12,032 bases of DNA from assembly GCA_902494035.1 (NCBI GenBank), contig CABURV010000052.1, positions 1 through 12,032 of the forward strand, written 5' to 3'. This document shows, one piece after another, positions 5,828 to 12,032 of the stretch. Source of the stretch: an uncultured Collinsella sp. Its GTDB lineage: Bacteria > Actinomycetota > Coriobacteriia > Coriobacteriales > Coriobacteriaceae. Numbering within the stretch: the first letter of the stretch is position 1; each line of letters opens with the position of its first letter. Made by a program: the position numbers and the translations under genes. The notes under the pieces were generated by a model. It saw only the letters and a program-made list of their open reading frames with translations. It was not told where the DNA came from and did no database searches.

Positions 5828-6622
5828 TTAAGCGAGACTCTCCAGCACGCGACGGAGCTCCTGCTGGACGGCGTGGTCGCGGTTGCGCCCCACCACGCGA
5901 TCGGCCACCGCCTTGAGCGCGGGGCGCGCATTTTCCATCGCGCAGCCCGTGCCGACAAAGCGAATGATCTCGTAGTCGTTCATCGAGTCGCCAAACGCCA
6001 TAACCTCATCGCGTCCAACGCCATAATGCTCCGCGAGCTGTGCAATACCCGAGGCCTTCGACACACCGGGCTGCATGGCATCGATCCACGCGTTACCCGA
6101 AGGCGCAAAAGTAAAGAGCTGACCAAGTTCGCGCTGTAGCACGTACGCACTGTCCATAACGGCACCGTCGTCGCAAAAGATACTCGCTTTGATGATATTT
6201 ACGCTGGGATCGGGCAGCTCCCAAATGCGCTCGGCATTGGGAAGGTCCTTATCGACCTCGCGCACGAACTTGCACTCATCATCGAGCAAAAAGGACTTGG
6301 TTCGGTCAAAGAGCGCAAGATGCAGATTGGGAAACGTCGCGACGGCCTGGGCGAGCTTTCGAATCGCCAGGTGCGAATACACCTCGCGGTCTACCATTTT
6401 GCCGTCGGCAAAGACCTGGGCACCGTTAGCTGCGACAAAGTCCATCTTGTCGCGAACGGGCGCAAAGAACTCGCACAGGCGATCGTAGCGGCGGCCTGAC
6501 GATGCGGCAAAATGCACGCCATGCTCGCGTAGCGCCATGATCAATTCGTAGGTCTCAGGCGGCACCTGGCCGTTTTCGTCAAGCAGTGTGCCGTCCATAT
6601 CGGATGCAATCAGTTTAAACAT
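5828..6622 (-). CDS. HAD superfamily (Cof-type, IIB) hydrolase
   Basis: A 264-residue cytoplasmic phosphatase. Motif I is SDMDGTLLDE (nucleophile D8, acid D10), motif II is SSGRR (S42), motif III is K189 in GVSKASGI, and motif IV is FGDSMNDYEII (D212, D216). The cap (about 80-180) and the phrase FAPSGNAWIDAMQPGVSKASG fit Cof-type enzymes such as YwpJ and YidA; the phosphorylated substrate is unknown. The ATG is supported by GGGAG 7 bases upstream, but that site lies wholly inside the 3' arm of a strong 62-nt hairpin (6628-6689), so translation may be restrained or conditional. It lies downstream of ade on the same strand, about 200 bp apart, and converges on the other HAD gene. Confidence 0.92.
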   Translation of the reverse strand: MFKLIASDMDGTLLDENGQVPPETYELIMALREHGVHFAASSGRRYDRLCEFFAPVRDKMDFVAANGAQVFADGKMVDREVYSHLAIRKLAQAVATFPNLHLALFDRTKSFLLDDECKFVREVDKDLPNAERIWELPDPSVNIIKASIFCDDGAVMDSAYVLQRELGQLFTFAPSGNAWIDAMQPGVSKASGIAQLAEHYGVGRDEVMAFGDSMNDYEIIRFVGTGCAMENARPALKAVADRVVGRNRDHAVQQELRRVLESLA

Positions 6623-6627
6623 AGAAA

Positions 6628-6689
6628 AGCTCCCTTCGGGCTTGTTGGAATCGAACGTGTATCCGATTCCAACGTACCCAAAGGGAGCT
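6628..6689 (-). promoter_or_regulatory. Leader hairpin masking the ribosome site of the HAD gene
   Basis: AGCTCCCTT (6628-6636 on the plus strand) pairs with AAGGGAGCT (6681-6689), and GTTGGAATCG (6644-6653) with CGATTCCAAC (6664-6673). The 7-base internal segments can pair as GGG/CCC flanked by G-U pairs, leaving a 2x2 mismatch. That makes about 24 paired positions with a 10-base loop. In the mRNA the 3' arm AAGGGAGCU contains the Shine-Dalgarno sequence and is followed by UUUUCU and the AUG. It could therefore be a translation-blocking stem, or a terminator for transcripts arriving from ade. Confidence 0.75.
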
Positions 6690-6772
6690 CAAATAAGACC
6701 CCGCAGACATAAACGTTACAAGGACCTGGCAAATAGCTCACGCGCGCCAGAGAGCCCACGGTCGCAGCGTCA

Positions 6773-6796
6773 GGCGACACGCCAAAGAGTGTCCCC
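6773..6796. repeat. Hairpin GGCGACAC/GTGTCCCC next to repeat copy B
   Basis: GGCGACAC (6773-6780) and GTGTCCCC (6789-6796) pair at 7 of 8 positions around an 8-base loop. It corresponds in position to the GGGGACAG hairpin beside copy A, so the repeat family appears to carry a palindrome plus an adjoining GGGGACA stem. Confidence 0.5.
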
Positions 6797-6821
6797 GACG
6801 ACTAGTCGTTTAAGAACGTCC
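6790..6821 (-). repeat. Intergenic palindromic repeat, copy B (behind ade)
   Basis: This is the reverse complement of copy A with one difference in 32 positions, including ACGACTAGTCGTTT. It lies 8 bases beyond the ade stop. The ade TAG is itself within a CTAGT (on the minus strand, from 6831), mirroring the arrangement at the first HAD gene. Copies A and B therefore form an inverted pair enclosing the second HAD gene. Confidence 0.8.
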
Positions 6822-6828
6822 CAGATAA

Positions 6829-8649
6829 CTAGTCGGCGTAGGTGAAGGTGGTGACGTCGAACATGCCCTCGGGGCGGATGCGGAGTGTCGGGATCACCGG
6901 CAGGGGCAGGAAGATGATGCCCATGATGGGATCGAGTGGCGGCTCAATACCCATGGCGCGCGCCTTGACCATAAAGTCGTCGTGCTGCGCGGCGACATCC
7001 TCGGCCGTGCCCTCGCTCATCAGGCCACCAAGCGCCAGCGGAATACGCGCCACGACCTCGCCGTTGCGCACCAGCACGTGGCCGCCCTGGCCAACAGCCT
7101 CGACGGCAGCCATCATATCGGCCGCGTTGTCGCCCACCACGCACACGTTGTGCGAGTCGTGGCCAATCGTCGAGGCGATGGCACCGCCCGTGATGGTAAA
7201 GCCGCGCACCCAGCCGCGACCGATATGCTTGCCGACGAGCCCCATGCCGGCGGAACCGTCGCCATCGGCGCCCTCGGCCTGCAGTGACACGCCGCGGCCG
7301 TGGCGCTCGATCAGCATAATGCGGCGCAGGCCCTCGGCACTCTCGGGGCGAGCCATACCCGTGATGGCCTTACCCGGCACCACGTCGATCACGGCCTCGC
7401 CCGGCTTAAAGGCATAGTCGAATACGTCGAGCGAAAGCTTCGGCAGCTTAACGGAGGCGCGCAGCTCATCGGCAAGGGCCGCAACCTCGGCCATCTCGGG
7501 TGCGATCTCGCCCACAAAGGTGCCGTCCTGCGCCACCAGAGCACCGGCGGCATATACGCGATGCGGAGCCGTGGCAAACGTCAGGTCATTGAGCACCAGC
7601 AGGTCGGCGCGCTTGCCCGGGGCAATCGCACCACGCAGCTCGTGCGGGTCGCGGCAGCCGTGATCCAGGCCAAACGCCTCGGCCGTGGACAGGGACGCCA
7701 TAGAGATGGCAACCACGGGGTCAATACCGGCCTCGATAGCCACGCGGCAGACATTGTCGATCATACCGGTCGAAAGCGCATCTGAGGGAGCGCGATCATC
7801 GGTCGCAAAACAGCAGCGGCGGGCACGAGCGGGGTTTTCCAGCAGCATCGGAGACAGGTTGGCCAGGTCGTGGCTACACGTACCCTCGCGCAGCATGACA
7901 TACATGCCGCGGGACAGCTTGTCGAGCGCCTCCTCGGGAATCGTTGACTCGTGGTCGGCGATAATGCCCGCCGCGGCATAGGCATTGAGGTCCTTGCCGG
8001 CAACGAGCGGCGCATGGCCGTCGACCTGCTTGGACGGCGTCTGGTTGGCAGCATCGATGCGAGCGCAGGTCTCGGGATCGGCCATAAAGACACCCGGCAG
8101 GTTCATCATCTCACCCAGACCGAAGACATCGCCCGGATACTCGGCAAAAAACGCCTGCATATCGGCGGCGGCAATGACGGCACCGGCCTGCTCATCGGGC
8201 AGCGCGGGCACGCACGAGGGCATCATGTACTTGATGGAAATAGGCGCGCGACGGCCGTCCTCGATCATAAAGCGCAGGCCGTCCAAGCCGGAAACATTAG
8301 CGATCTCGTGGCTGTCAGCAATAGCGGTGGTGGTACCGCGCGTCGCCGCCATGCGCGCATACTCGGCAGGGCGGATGTTCGAAGACTCGATATGCAAGTG
8401 CCCGTCAATAAAACCGGGGGCAAGATAGCGGCCCTGGCAATCGATGACCTCGGCAGCCTCATACGTACCGGCGGCATCGTCGCGACCATCGTAGAGCACA
8501 CCGACGATCACGCCATCCTTGACGGCAACGCTACCGGGCGCCACACGCTGGCCATACACGTCGATGATCTGCGCATTGGTAAACAGCGTGTCGACGGGCA
8601 CGCGACCCTCGGCGGCCTCGATCACAGACCTCATGACCTCAACGGACAT
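6829..8649 (-). CDS. ade: Adenine deaminase
   Basis: A 606-residue amidohydrolase (EC 3.5.4.2) converting adenine to hypoxanthine and ammonia in purine salvage. The length is typical for the Ade family. The ATG at 8649 is chosen for AAAGGAG five bases upstream; an overlapping ATG four bases earlier is out of frame and too close. Metal-site and active-site motifs are in order: GFIDGHLHIESS (H84, H86, E88), SHEIANVSG (113-121), GLGEMMNLPGV (177-187), VDGHAPL (H212), ADHES (H233) and FATDDR (D284, D285). The C-terminal Ade-specific part has TITGGAIASTIGHDSHN (H497, H500) and a closing LPVIPTLRIRPEGMFDV. The enzyme normally binds Mn or Fe. A likely own promoter and a terminator-like leader hairpin precede it. 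The TAG stop lies in a CTAGT beside repeat copy B. Confidence 0.96.
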   Translation of the reverse strand: MSVEVMRSVIEAAEGRVPVDTLFTNAQIIDVYGQRVAPGSVAVKDGVIVGVLYDGRDDAAGTYEAAEVIDCQGRYLAPGFIDGHLHIESSNIRPAEYARMAATRGTTTAIADSHEIANVSGLDGLRFMIEDGRRAPISIKYMMPSCVPALPDEQAGAVIAAADMQAFFAEYPGDVFGLGEMMNLPGVFMADPETCARIDAANQTPSKQVDGHAPLVAGKDLNAYAAAGIIADHESTIPEEALDKLSRGMYVMLREGTCSHDLANLSPMLLENPARARRCCFATDDRAPSDALSTGMIDNVCRVAIEAGIDPVVAISMASLSTAEAFGLDHGCRDPHELRGAIAPGKRADLLVLNDLTFATAPHRVYAAGALVAQDGTFVGEIAPEMAEVAALADELRASVKLPKLSLDVFDYAFKPGEAVIDVVPGKAITGMARPESAEGLRRIMLIERHGRGVSLQAEGADGDGSAGMGLVGKHIGRGWVRGFTITGGAIASTIGHDSHNVCVVGDNAADMMAAVEAVGQGGHVLVRNGEVVARIPLALGGLMSEGTAEDVAAQHDDFMVKARAMGIEPPLDPIMGIIFLPLPVIPTLRIRPEGMFDVTTFTYAD

Positions 8650-8669
8650 ACATACTCCTTTAACCGTAG

Positions 8670-8705
8670 AAAAAAGCTGCGGAGCGGACAGGCCTTCACC
8701 GCAGC
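8670..8705 (-). terminator. Terminator-like hairpin in the ade leader (attenuator candidate)
   Basis: On the minus strand GCTGCGG (8705-8699) pairs with CCGCAGC (8682-8676), followed by TTTTTT (8675-8670). It lies between the probable ade promoter and the ade ribosome site, so transcripts from that promoter must pass it. An alternative pairing GGCUU with AAGGCC just upstream would tie up the first arm and act as an antiterminator. It might also simply stop readthrough from tyrS. Confidence 0.65.
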
Positions 8706-8717
8706 AAGCCAACAGCC

Positions 8718-8745
8718 ATTGTATGCCCAAACGATGGGTCAACAA
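8718..8745 (-). promoter_or_regulatory. Probable promoter of ade
   Basis: Read on the minus strand, TTGTTG (8745-8740) and TACAAT (8723-8718) are spaced by 16 bases. TACAAT matches the -10 consensus at 5 of 6 positions. The start codon is about 70 bases further on. Confidence 0.55.
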
Positions 8746-8775
8746 TACGGCCCTCCGCTTAACGGCATCCGCCAC

Positions 8776-8808
8776 TTGGTGCAATGGAGACAGGTTGCTT
8801 TGCACCAA
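8776..8808. repeat. Inverted repeat TTGGTGCAA/TTGCACCAA
   Basis: These are perfect 9-bp arms (8776-8784 and 8800-8808) separated by 15 bases. It lies 30 bp upstream of the probable ade -35 box, so it may be an operator or part of an intergenic repeat. Confidence 0.45.
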
Positions 8809-8869
8809 TGACAAGGAGTGTCCCAAAGTGCCAACAACGGAAGCGCCGATGTTTTGGCAACGACAGCGA

Positions 8870-8968
8870 GCGGGCCGCATTTGAGACAAGGTGACGTGAA
8901 ACGAAAGGGCGCTGACCTTCTGGTCGCGCCCTTGAAGTTGAACGTCAGATTGTCCAAATGCGGCCCGC
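8870..8968 (-). repeat. 99-base imperfect inverted repeat with terminator-like core, behind tyrS
   Basis: The outer arms are a perfect 14-bp match: GCGGGCCGCATTTG (8870-8883) and its complement (8955-8968). Inside, GACAA and TGACGT match their partners with short mismatches. The core AAGGGCGC-T-GACC (8905-8917) pairs with GGTC-GCGCCCTT (8922-8933) over a TTCT loop with one bulged T. On the minus strand the core is followed by TCGTTT, so it can serve as the tyrS terminator. The whole could be a small mobile repeat (MITE- or REP-like) or a structured RNA. Confidence 0.65.
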
Positions 8969-8982
8969 GCAGCGTCGGCCGG

Positions 8983-9006
8983 TCCGCCGTTCGTTAGAAC
9001 GGCGGA
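8983..9006. terminator. Hairpin at the tyrS stop codon
   Basis: TCCGCCGTTC (8983-8992) and GAACGGCGGA (8997-9006) form a perfect 10-bp stem with a 4-base loop, one base after the tyrS TAG. No U-run follows. It is more likely a 3'-end stabilising stem than a full terminator. Confidence 0.5.
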
Positions 9007-9007
9007 A

Positions 9008-10219
9008 CTAAATCAACTTGAAACCCTTGCGCTTGCCTACGGAGAGGGTGTCGCCCAGCTTGAGGGCGCTGGGATCGATGTTATAGCTCTTGGGAGCCAC
9101 CGCCTTGCCGTTGATCTTGACGCCGCCACCGTCAATGTCGCGACGGGCCTGGCCGGCGCTCGCCGAAAGGCCCAGGTCCTTAAGCAGGCCTGCGAGGTAG
9201 ATCTGGCCCTCGTCGTTGACGGTCAGCTCAACGTGCTTCTCGGGGAAGTCGGCGAGCTGGCCCTCCTTGAACACGCGGTCGAACTCGGCCTGAGCCTCGT
9301 CGCCGGCACCAGCGCCGTGGTAGGTGTCGCACAGGTCGCGACCCAGAGCGCGCTTGAGCTCATAGGGATCGGCAGAGCCGTCGGCCAGAGCAGCGTCGAT
9401 CTTGTCGACCTCGGCCGGGGTGAGCGAGCTCGCCAGACGATAGTACTTGCCAATCATCTCGTCGGGGATGGACATGGTCTTGCCGAACATGTCCTTGGGA
9501 GCGTCGGTCAGGCCGATGTAGTTGCCGTAGGACTTGGACATCTTGCGCACGCCATCGGTGCCCTCGAGCAGCGGCATGGTAAGCGCGATCTGCGGCTCCA
9601 TGCCCATCTTCTCCATGAGCTCGCGACCAGCGAGCAGGTTAAAGAGCTGGTCGGTGCCGCCCATCTCCACGTCGGCCTTGATCTGAACGGAGTCGAAGGC
9701 CTGCATCACGGGGTACAGGAACTCGTGCAGGGCGATCGGCGTCTGAGACTGGTAGCGCTTGGTAAAGTCATCGCGCTCAAGGATGCGGGCGACGGTGAAC
9801 TTGGAGCACACCTGCAGCAGGCCGGCCAGGTCCATCGACAAGATCCAGTCACCGTTGTGCACGATGGTGGTCTTCTCGGGGTCCAGGATCTTCATGGCCT
9901 GGCTCACGTAGGTCTCGGCGTTGGCCTCGATCTGCTCCTGCGAAAGCTGCGGACGCGTGGAGTTCTTGCCCGAGGGGTCACCAATCAACGCGGTACCGTT
10001 GCCGATGATGAGGGTGACGTTGTGGCCCAGGTCCTGGAACTGGCGCATCTTGCGCAGCGGCACGGCATGGCCCAGGTGCAGGTCGGGGCTGGTGGGGTCG
10101 ACGCCGAGCTTGATGTTGAGGGGCTCGCCCTTCTCAAGCTTCTTGCGAAGGTCGGCCTCGGGAACGATCTGCGCGGCGCCCGAGGTGATGATACGCATTT
10201 GCTCGTCAACAGACAGCAT
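9008..10219 (-). CDS. tyrS: Tyrosyl-tRNA synthetase
   Basis: A 403-residue class I aminoacyl-tRNA synthetase that charges tRNA-Tyr. AGGAGG lies 7 bases before the ATG. The Rossmann catalytic domain has the HIGH-type motif in LGVDPTSPDLHLGHAVPL (HLGH at 48-51) and KMSKS at 226-230 (GVRKMSKSYGNYIG). VEMGGTDQLFNLLAGR (184-199) lies between them. The C-terminal S4-like RNA-binding domain occupies about 338-400 (IYLAGLLKDLG, QARRDIDGGGVKING). The arrangement belongs to the second bacterial TyrRS subgroup (TyrZ-like) of about 400-420 residues. No T-box leader is visible; the 96-bp upstream gap holds only a short hairpin (10241-10267). It follows the U32-family gene on the same strand and ends in hairpins at 8870-9006. 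Confidence 0.97.
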   Translation of the reverse strand: MLSVDEQMRIITSGAAQIVPEADLRKKLEKGEPLNIKLGVDPTSPDLHLGHAVPLRKMRQFQDLGHNVTLIIGNGTALIGDPSGKNSTRPQLSQEQIEANAETYVSQAMKILDPEKTTIVHNGDWILSMDLAGLLQVCSKFTVARILERDDFTKRYQSQTPIALHEFLYPVMQAFDSVQIKADVEMGGTDQLFNLLAGRELMEKMGMEPQIALTMPLLEGTDGVRKMSKSYGNYIGLTDAPKDMFGKTMSIPDEMIGKYYRLASSLTPAEVDKIDAALADGSADPYELKRALGRDLCDTYHGAGAGDEAQAEFDRVFKEGQLADFPEKHVELTVNDEGQIYLAGLLKDLGLSASAGQARRDIDGGGVKINGKAVAPKSYNIDPSALKLGDTLSVGKRKGFKLI

Positions 10220-10240
10220 TGGGTATCCTCCTTTTGCTAT

Positions 10241-10267
10241 AGCACCCTCGCCGAAAACGGCGGTGCT
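10241..10267 (-). promoter_or_regulatory. Short leader hairpin of tyrS
   Basis: AGCACC (10241-10246) pairs with GGTGCT (10262-10267), and GCCG with CGGC inside it, with a 4-base AAAA loop and a 3-base bulge. It ends 8 bases before the AGGAGG ribosome site (10227-10232) and leaves it free. The role is unknown, possibly mRNA stability. Confidence 0.35.
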
Positions 10268-10315
10268 GGAAGTCCATAAACTCTCTTATGATAACAAACT
10301 GACGCGACGCGGCAC

Positions 10316-12032
10316 CTACGACAGGAAAATCCTCGTCCTGCCGCATGCGTCAATGGCAACTGGCAGACGTGTACCGTCACGCTCGACCAGATAGCGTACC
10401 TGCCGACGACGCAAGCAGTCGCGGCAACGGACCTGTCCCGTCGCATCGGTGGCGCAGACGCCCTCGGCGGTCAGCAGACAGTGCTCGCACACCATAAGCT
10501 CGGGACGGTCGGTATCGACGGGGCCCAGGACGCCAGGACAGGCGGCAAGCTCGGCAACGCGTTTTGCATCGTGAGCGACAAGTTCGGTAGGCAAATACAC
10601 GCGCTGCGTCCCAAGTCCTCGCAACCAGGCGAGCGTTGCCCGGTTCGCGCAGAACACCGGCGCCGCCACGTCAAACGCGACGCGCAGTTCGCGAGCTATC
10701 GCCACCTGTCCCAGATTGCGACAGACGATGCGGCCGGCGCGCTGCATGAGCGACCGAGTCCGCTCGATATCGCCCACACGGCAGATCTCGTCGAGCACAA
10801 CAGTCGCATCGGACAGGTCGAGCTCGTCGTGCGGGTCCTGGTCCATCAGCTGCCAGGCAAAGACCAAGCGAGCGGCGGCAGACTCTGCCGACTCTTCCGG
10901 CTGCGTGCCGCTATCCATCAGAACGCCCGCAAACGGCAGCGTCTCGACAGCGCGTTTCGCAAGCACGACCGCATCGGCCTCGGCCCGCATGCGCTCCAAC
11001 ACCGCCGCCGTCTGATCCAACACGCCGGCGCTGCGAATCAGGTATACCTCGCAGCCCGCGTCGACCTTACGCTTGCAATGGACAACGATGCGCTCCCCCG
11101 CCGCGGCATCCACCGGGCAGGGAACTTGCGGCCAGCGTTTAGGTACATCGGGACGCGCGTCGGCACCCGGGTAAAACCTGATCTCGAGCGTATCGCCCGC
11201 CGCCACGGCGGCGTCGAGCTCAACGGTCACCTCTTCGTGGCCCACAGCGACCAAGCGCCCCACACGCACGCCCTGGTTGATCGCGCGTTCAAAACTCATA
11301 AGCTCCGCACCCGAGCGGCCTCGCAAATACGCGTCGGTAAACCCGCGGTTAAACGACCTTCCCAGTTCACGCTCGAGCGCCAGCACGGCATCGGGATCCC
11401 ACGCGCCATCGCGCAGCATATCGAGCGCCCGGCGCCACGCCCGCACCACGTTGTAGACGTAGTCGGGGTTTTTCATACGCCCCTCGATCTTGAGCGACGC
11501 CACGCCAGCATCTACAAGCTCGGGCAGATGCGCAATACCCAGATAGTCGCGCGGACACAGCAGGCGATCTCCCTCGACGGCGACAACGCTCTGTCCCGCC
11601 TCGTCCACTAGGTCGTACGCCAGACGGCACGGCTGTGTGCAATCACCGCGCATCGCAGAGCGCCCACGCCGCAGGGCCGAGAACTCGCACGCCCCCGAAT
11701 ATCCGATGCAAATCGCACCGTGGCAGAATACCTCGATGGGCACGCCCGTGGCACATAGCGCCGCAATCTCGTCGACCGTCAGCTCGCGTGCCGTCGTCAC
11801 GCGCTCAACCCCCAGCTCATCGGTGGCAAGCCGCACGGCACCTTCGCTATGAACGCCCGCCTGCGTGGACAGGTGAATCTCGACCCCGGGAATCGCCGCG
11901 CGCAGCGCGCAGGCCAACCCGGCATCGGCGACAATCAGAGCATCGGCGCCCAGCCCCAGCGCATGAGCTCCCAACGCCACCGCGTCGGACAACTCATCGT
12001 CAAACACGAACACGTTGAGCGTCACGTACACA
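10316..12032 (-). CDS. Peptidase U32 family protein, partial (N-terminus beyond the right edge)
   Basis: At least 571 residues are visible, and the frame stays open to the edge. The first codons read YVTLNVFVFDDEL, which in U32 proteins lies about 70-90 residues after the true start, so the full protein is roughly 650 residues. The family signature is EVFCHGAICIGYSGACEFS (100-118 of the visible part), followed by Cys at 131 and 135 (RGDCTQPCR), SLKIEGRMKNPDYVY (179-193) and SFNRGFTDAYL (226-236). The C-terminal third corresponds to the DUF3656-type extension. It ends in a Cys-rich segment: CEHC (515-518), C526, CRDC (536-539), C563. Proteins of this size include RlhA, which hydroxylates 23S rRNA; U32 proteins bind iron-sulfur clusters through conserved Cys. 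A true protease role is doubtful. It precedes tyrS by 96 bp. Confidence 0.9.
   Translation of the reverse strand, partial: VYVTLNVFVFDDELSDAVALGAHALGLGADALIVADAGLACALRAAIPGVEIHLSTQAGVHSEGAVRLATDELGVERVTTARELTVDEIAALCATGVPIEVFCHGAICIGYSGACEFSALRRGRSAMRGDCTQPCRLAYDLVDEAGQSVVAVEGDRLLCPRDYLGIAHLPELVDAGVASLKIEGRMKNPDYVYNVVRAWRRALDMLRDGAWDPDAVLALERELGRSFNRGFTDAYLRGRSGAELMSFERAINQGVRVGRLVAVGHEEVTVELDAAVAAGDTLEIRFYPGADARPDVPKRWPQVPCPVDAAAGERIVVHCKRKVDAGCEVYLIRSAGVLDQTAAVLERMRAEADAVVLAKRAVETLPFAGVLMDSGTQPEESAESAAARLVFAWQLMDQDPHDELDLSDATVVLDEICRVGDIERTRSLMQRAGRIVCRNLGQVAIARELRVAFDVAAPVFCANRATLAWLRGLGTQRVYLPTELVAHDAKRVAELAACPGVLGPVDTDRPELMVCEHCLLTAEGVCATDATGQVRCRDCLRRRQVRYLVERDGTRLPVAIDACGRTRIFLS

Larger units (their letters stand above)
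8650..9007. other. Structured intergenic region between tyrS and ade
   Basis: These 358 bases hold no supported gene. From the tyrS end they contain a hairpin at the tyrS stop (8983-9006), a 99-base imperfect inverted repeat (8870-8968) with a terminator-like core, a 9-bp inverted repeat (8776-8808), the ade promoter (8718-8745), a terminator-like hairpin (8670-8705) and the ade ribosome site. The stretch CAATGACAAGGAGTGTCCCA (8806-8825) resembles the GAGTGTCCCC of repeat copy B and may be part of the same repeat family. Confidence 0.6.

Noticed and set aside
6644..6673. GTTCGATTCC on the minus strand as a tRNA T-arm
   Set aside because: The flanking bases do not form a T-stem or acceptor stem. 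They pair instead in the long leader hairpin, and no D- or anticodon arm is present.
8650..8889. An 80-residue N-terminal extension of adenine deaminase
   Set aside because: It spans the promoter and terminator-like hairpin, has no family similarity, and the ATG at 8649 has AAAGGAG at the right distance and gives the usual length of 606.
8739..8957. A 72-residue Cys-rich minus-strand reading frame (CLKC, CHWC, CLHC)
   Set aside because: It starts with TTG, has no ribosome site, begins inside the 99-base inverted repeat, and its Cys spacing comes from repeat sequence. It is probably not translated.
10220..10315. A T-box or tyrosine riboswitch before tyrS
   Set aside because: The gap is only 96 bp, lacks the T-box consensus (AGGGTGG), and has no terminator/antiterminator pair.

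Overview
The window looks like a chromosomal segment of a high-GC, anaerobic gut actinomycete of the class Coriobacteriia, most likely Collinsella or a close relative. This rests on overall gene style: GC-rich coding with strong GGAGG-type ribosome sites, a clostridial/actinobacterial-type citrate synthase, a 606-residue Ade-type adenine deaminase, many Cof-type HAD phosphatases, and intergenic palindromic repeats built on ACTAGT and GGGGACA. The genus is inferred from memory of such genomes, not proven.

Region 1 (1-2937) is accessory and visibly less GC-rich in its first 1.9 kb. On the minus strand, a 121-residue secreted peptide precursor (626-991) resembling the lactococcin 972 bacteriocin family is followed by a multi-membrane-segment protein that runs off the left edge (1-559). 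A strong hairpin lies between them. Divergently, on the plus strand, a DUF2975 membrane protein (1112-1624) and a YozG-type Cro/C1 regulator (1634-1885) form a two-gene operon. The 120-bp divergent control region holds two perfect palindromic sites. The regulator's stop codon abuts, in the same reading frame, a tyrosine recombinase that has lost its N-terminal half (1886-2611). About 0.4 kb without a gene follows.

Region 2 (2938-5722) is conserved chromosome on the plus strand: an ACT-domain protein (3008-3295), citrate synthase (3374-4792) with a textbook terminator, and a Cof-type HAD hydrolase (4880-5722).

Region 3 (5723-12032) is on the minus strand. In transcription order it holds a U32-family protein (cut by the right edge), tyrS, ade and a second Cof-type HAD hydrolase that converges on the first. 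The intergenic spaces here are rich in structure. One repeat occurs in inverted orientation behind the first HAD gene and behind ade, so that each gene's TAG stop lies in a CTAGT at the edge of the repeat. A 62-nt hairpin buries the ribosome site of the second HAD gene. The tyrS-ade gap carries a 99-nt imperfect inverted repeat, and the ade leader has a terminator-like hairpin between a likely promoter and the ribosome site.

Functionally, Region 1 suggests a bacteriocin-type peptide with its export or immunity partner and a neighbouring regulator pair. The rest is housekeeping: citrate formation, purine salvage, tyrosine charging, phosphate-ester hydrolysis and probable RNA or protein modification by U32.
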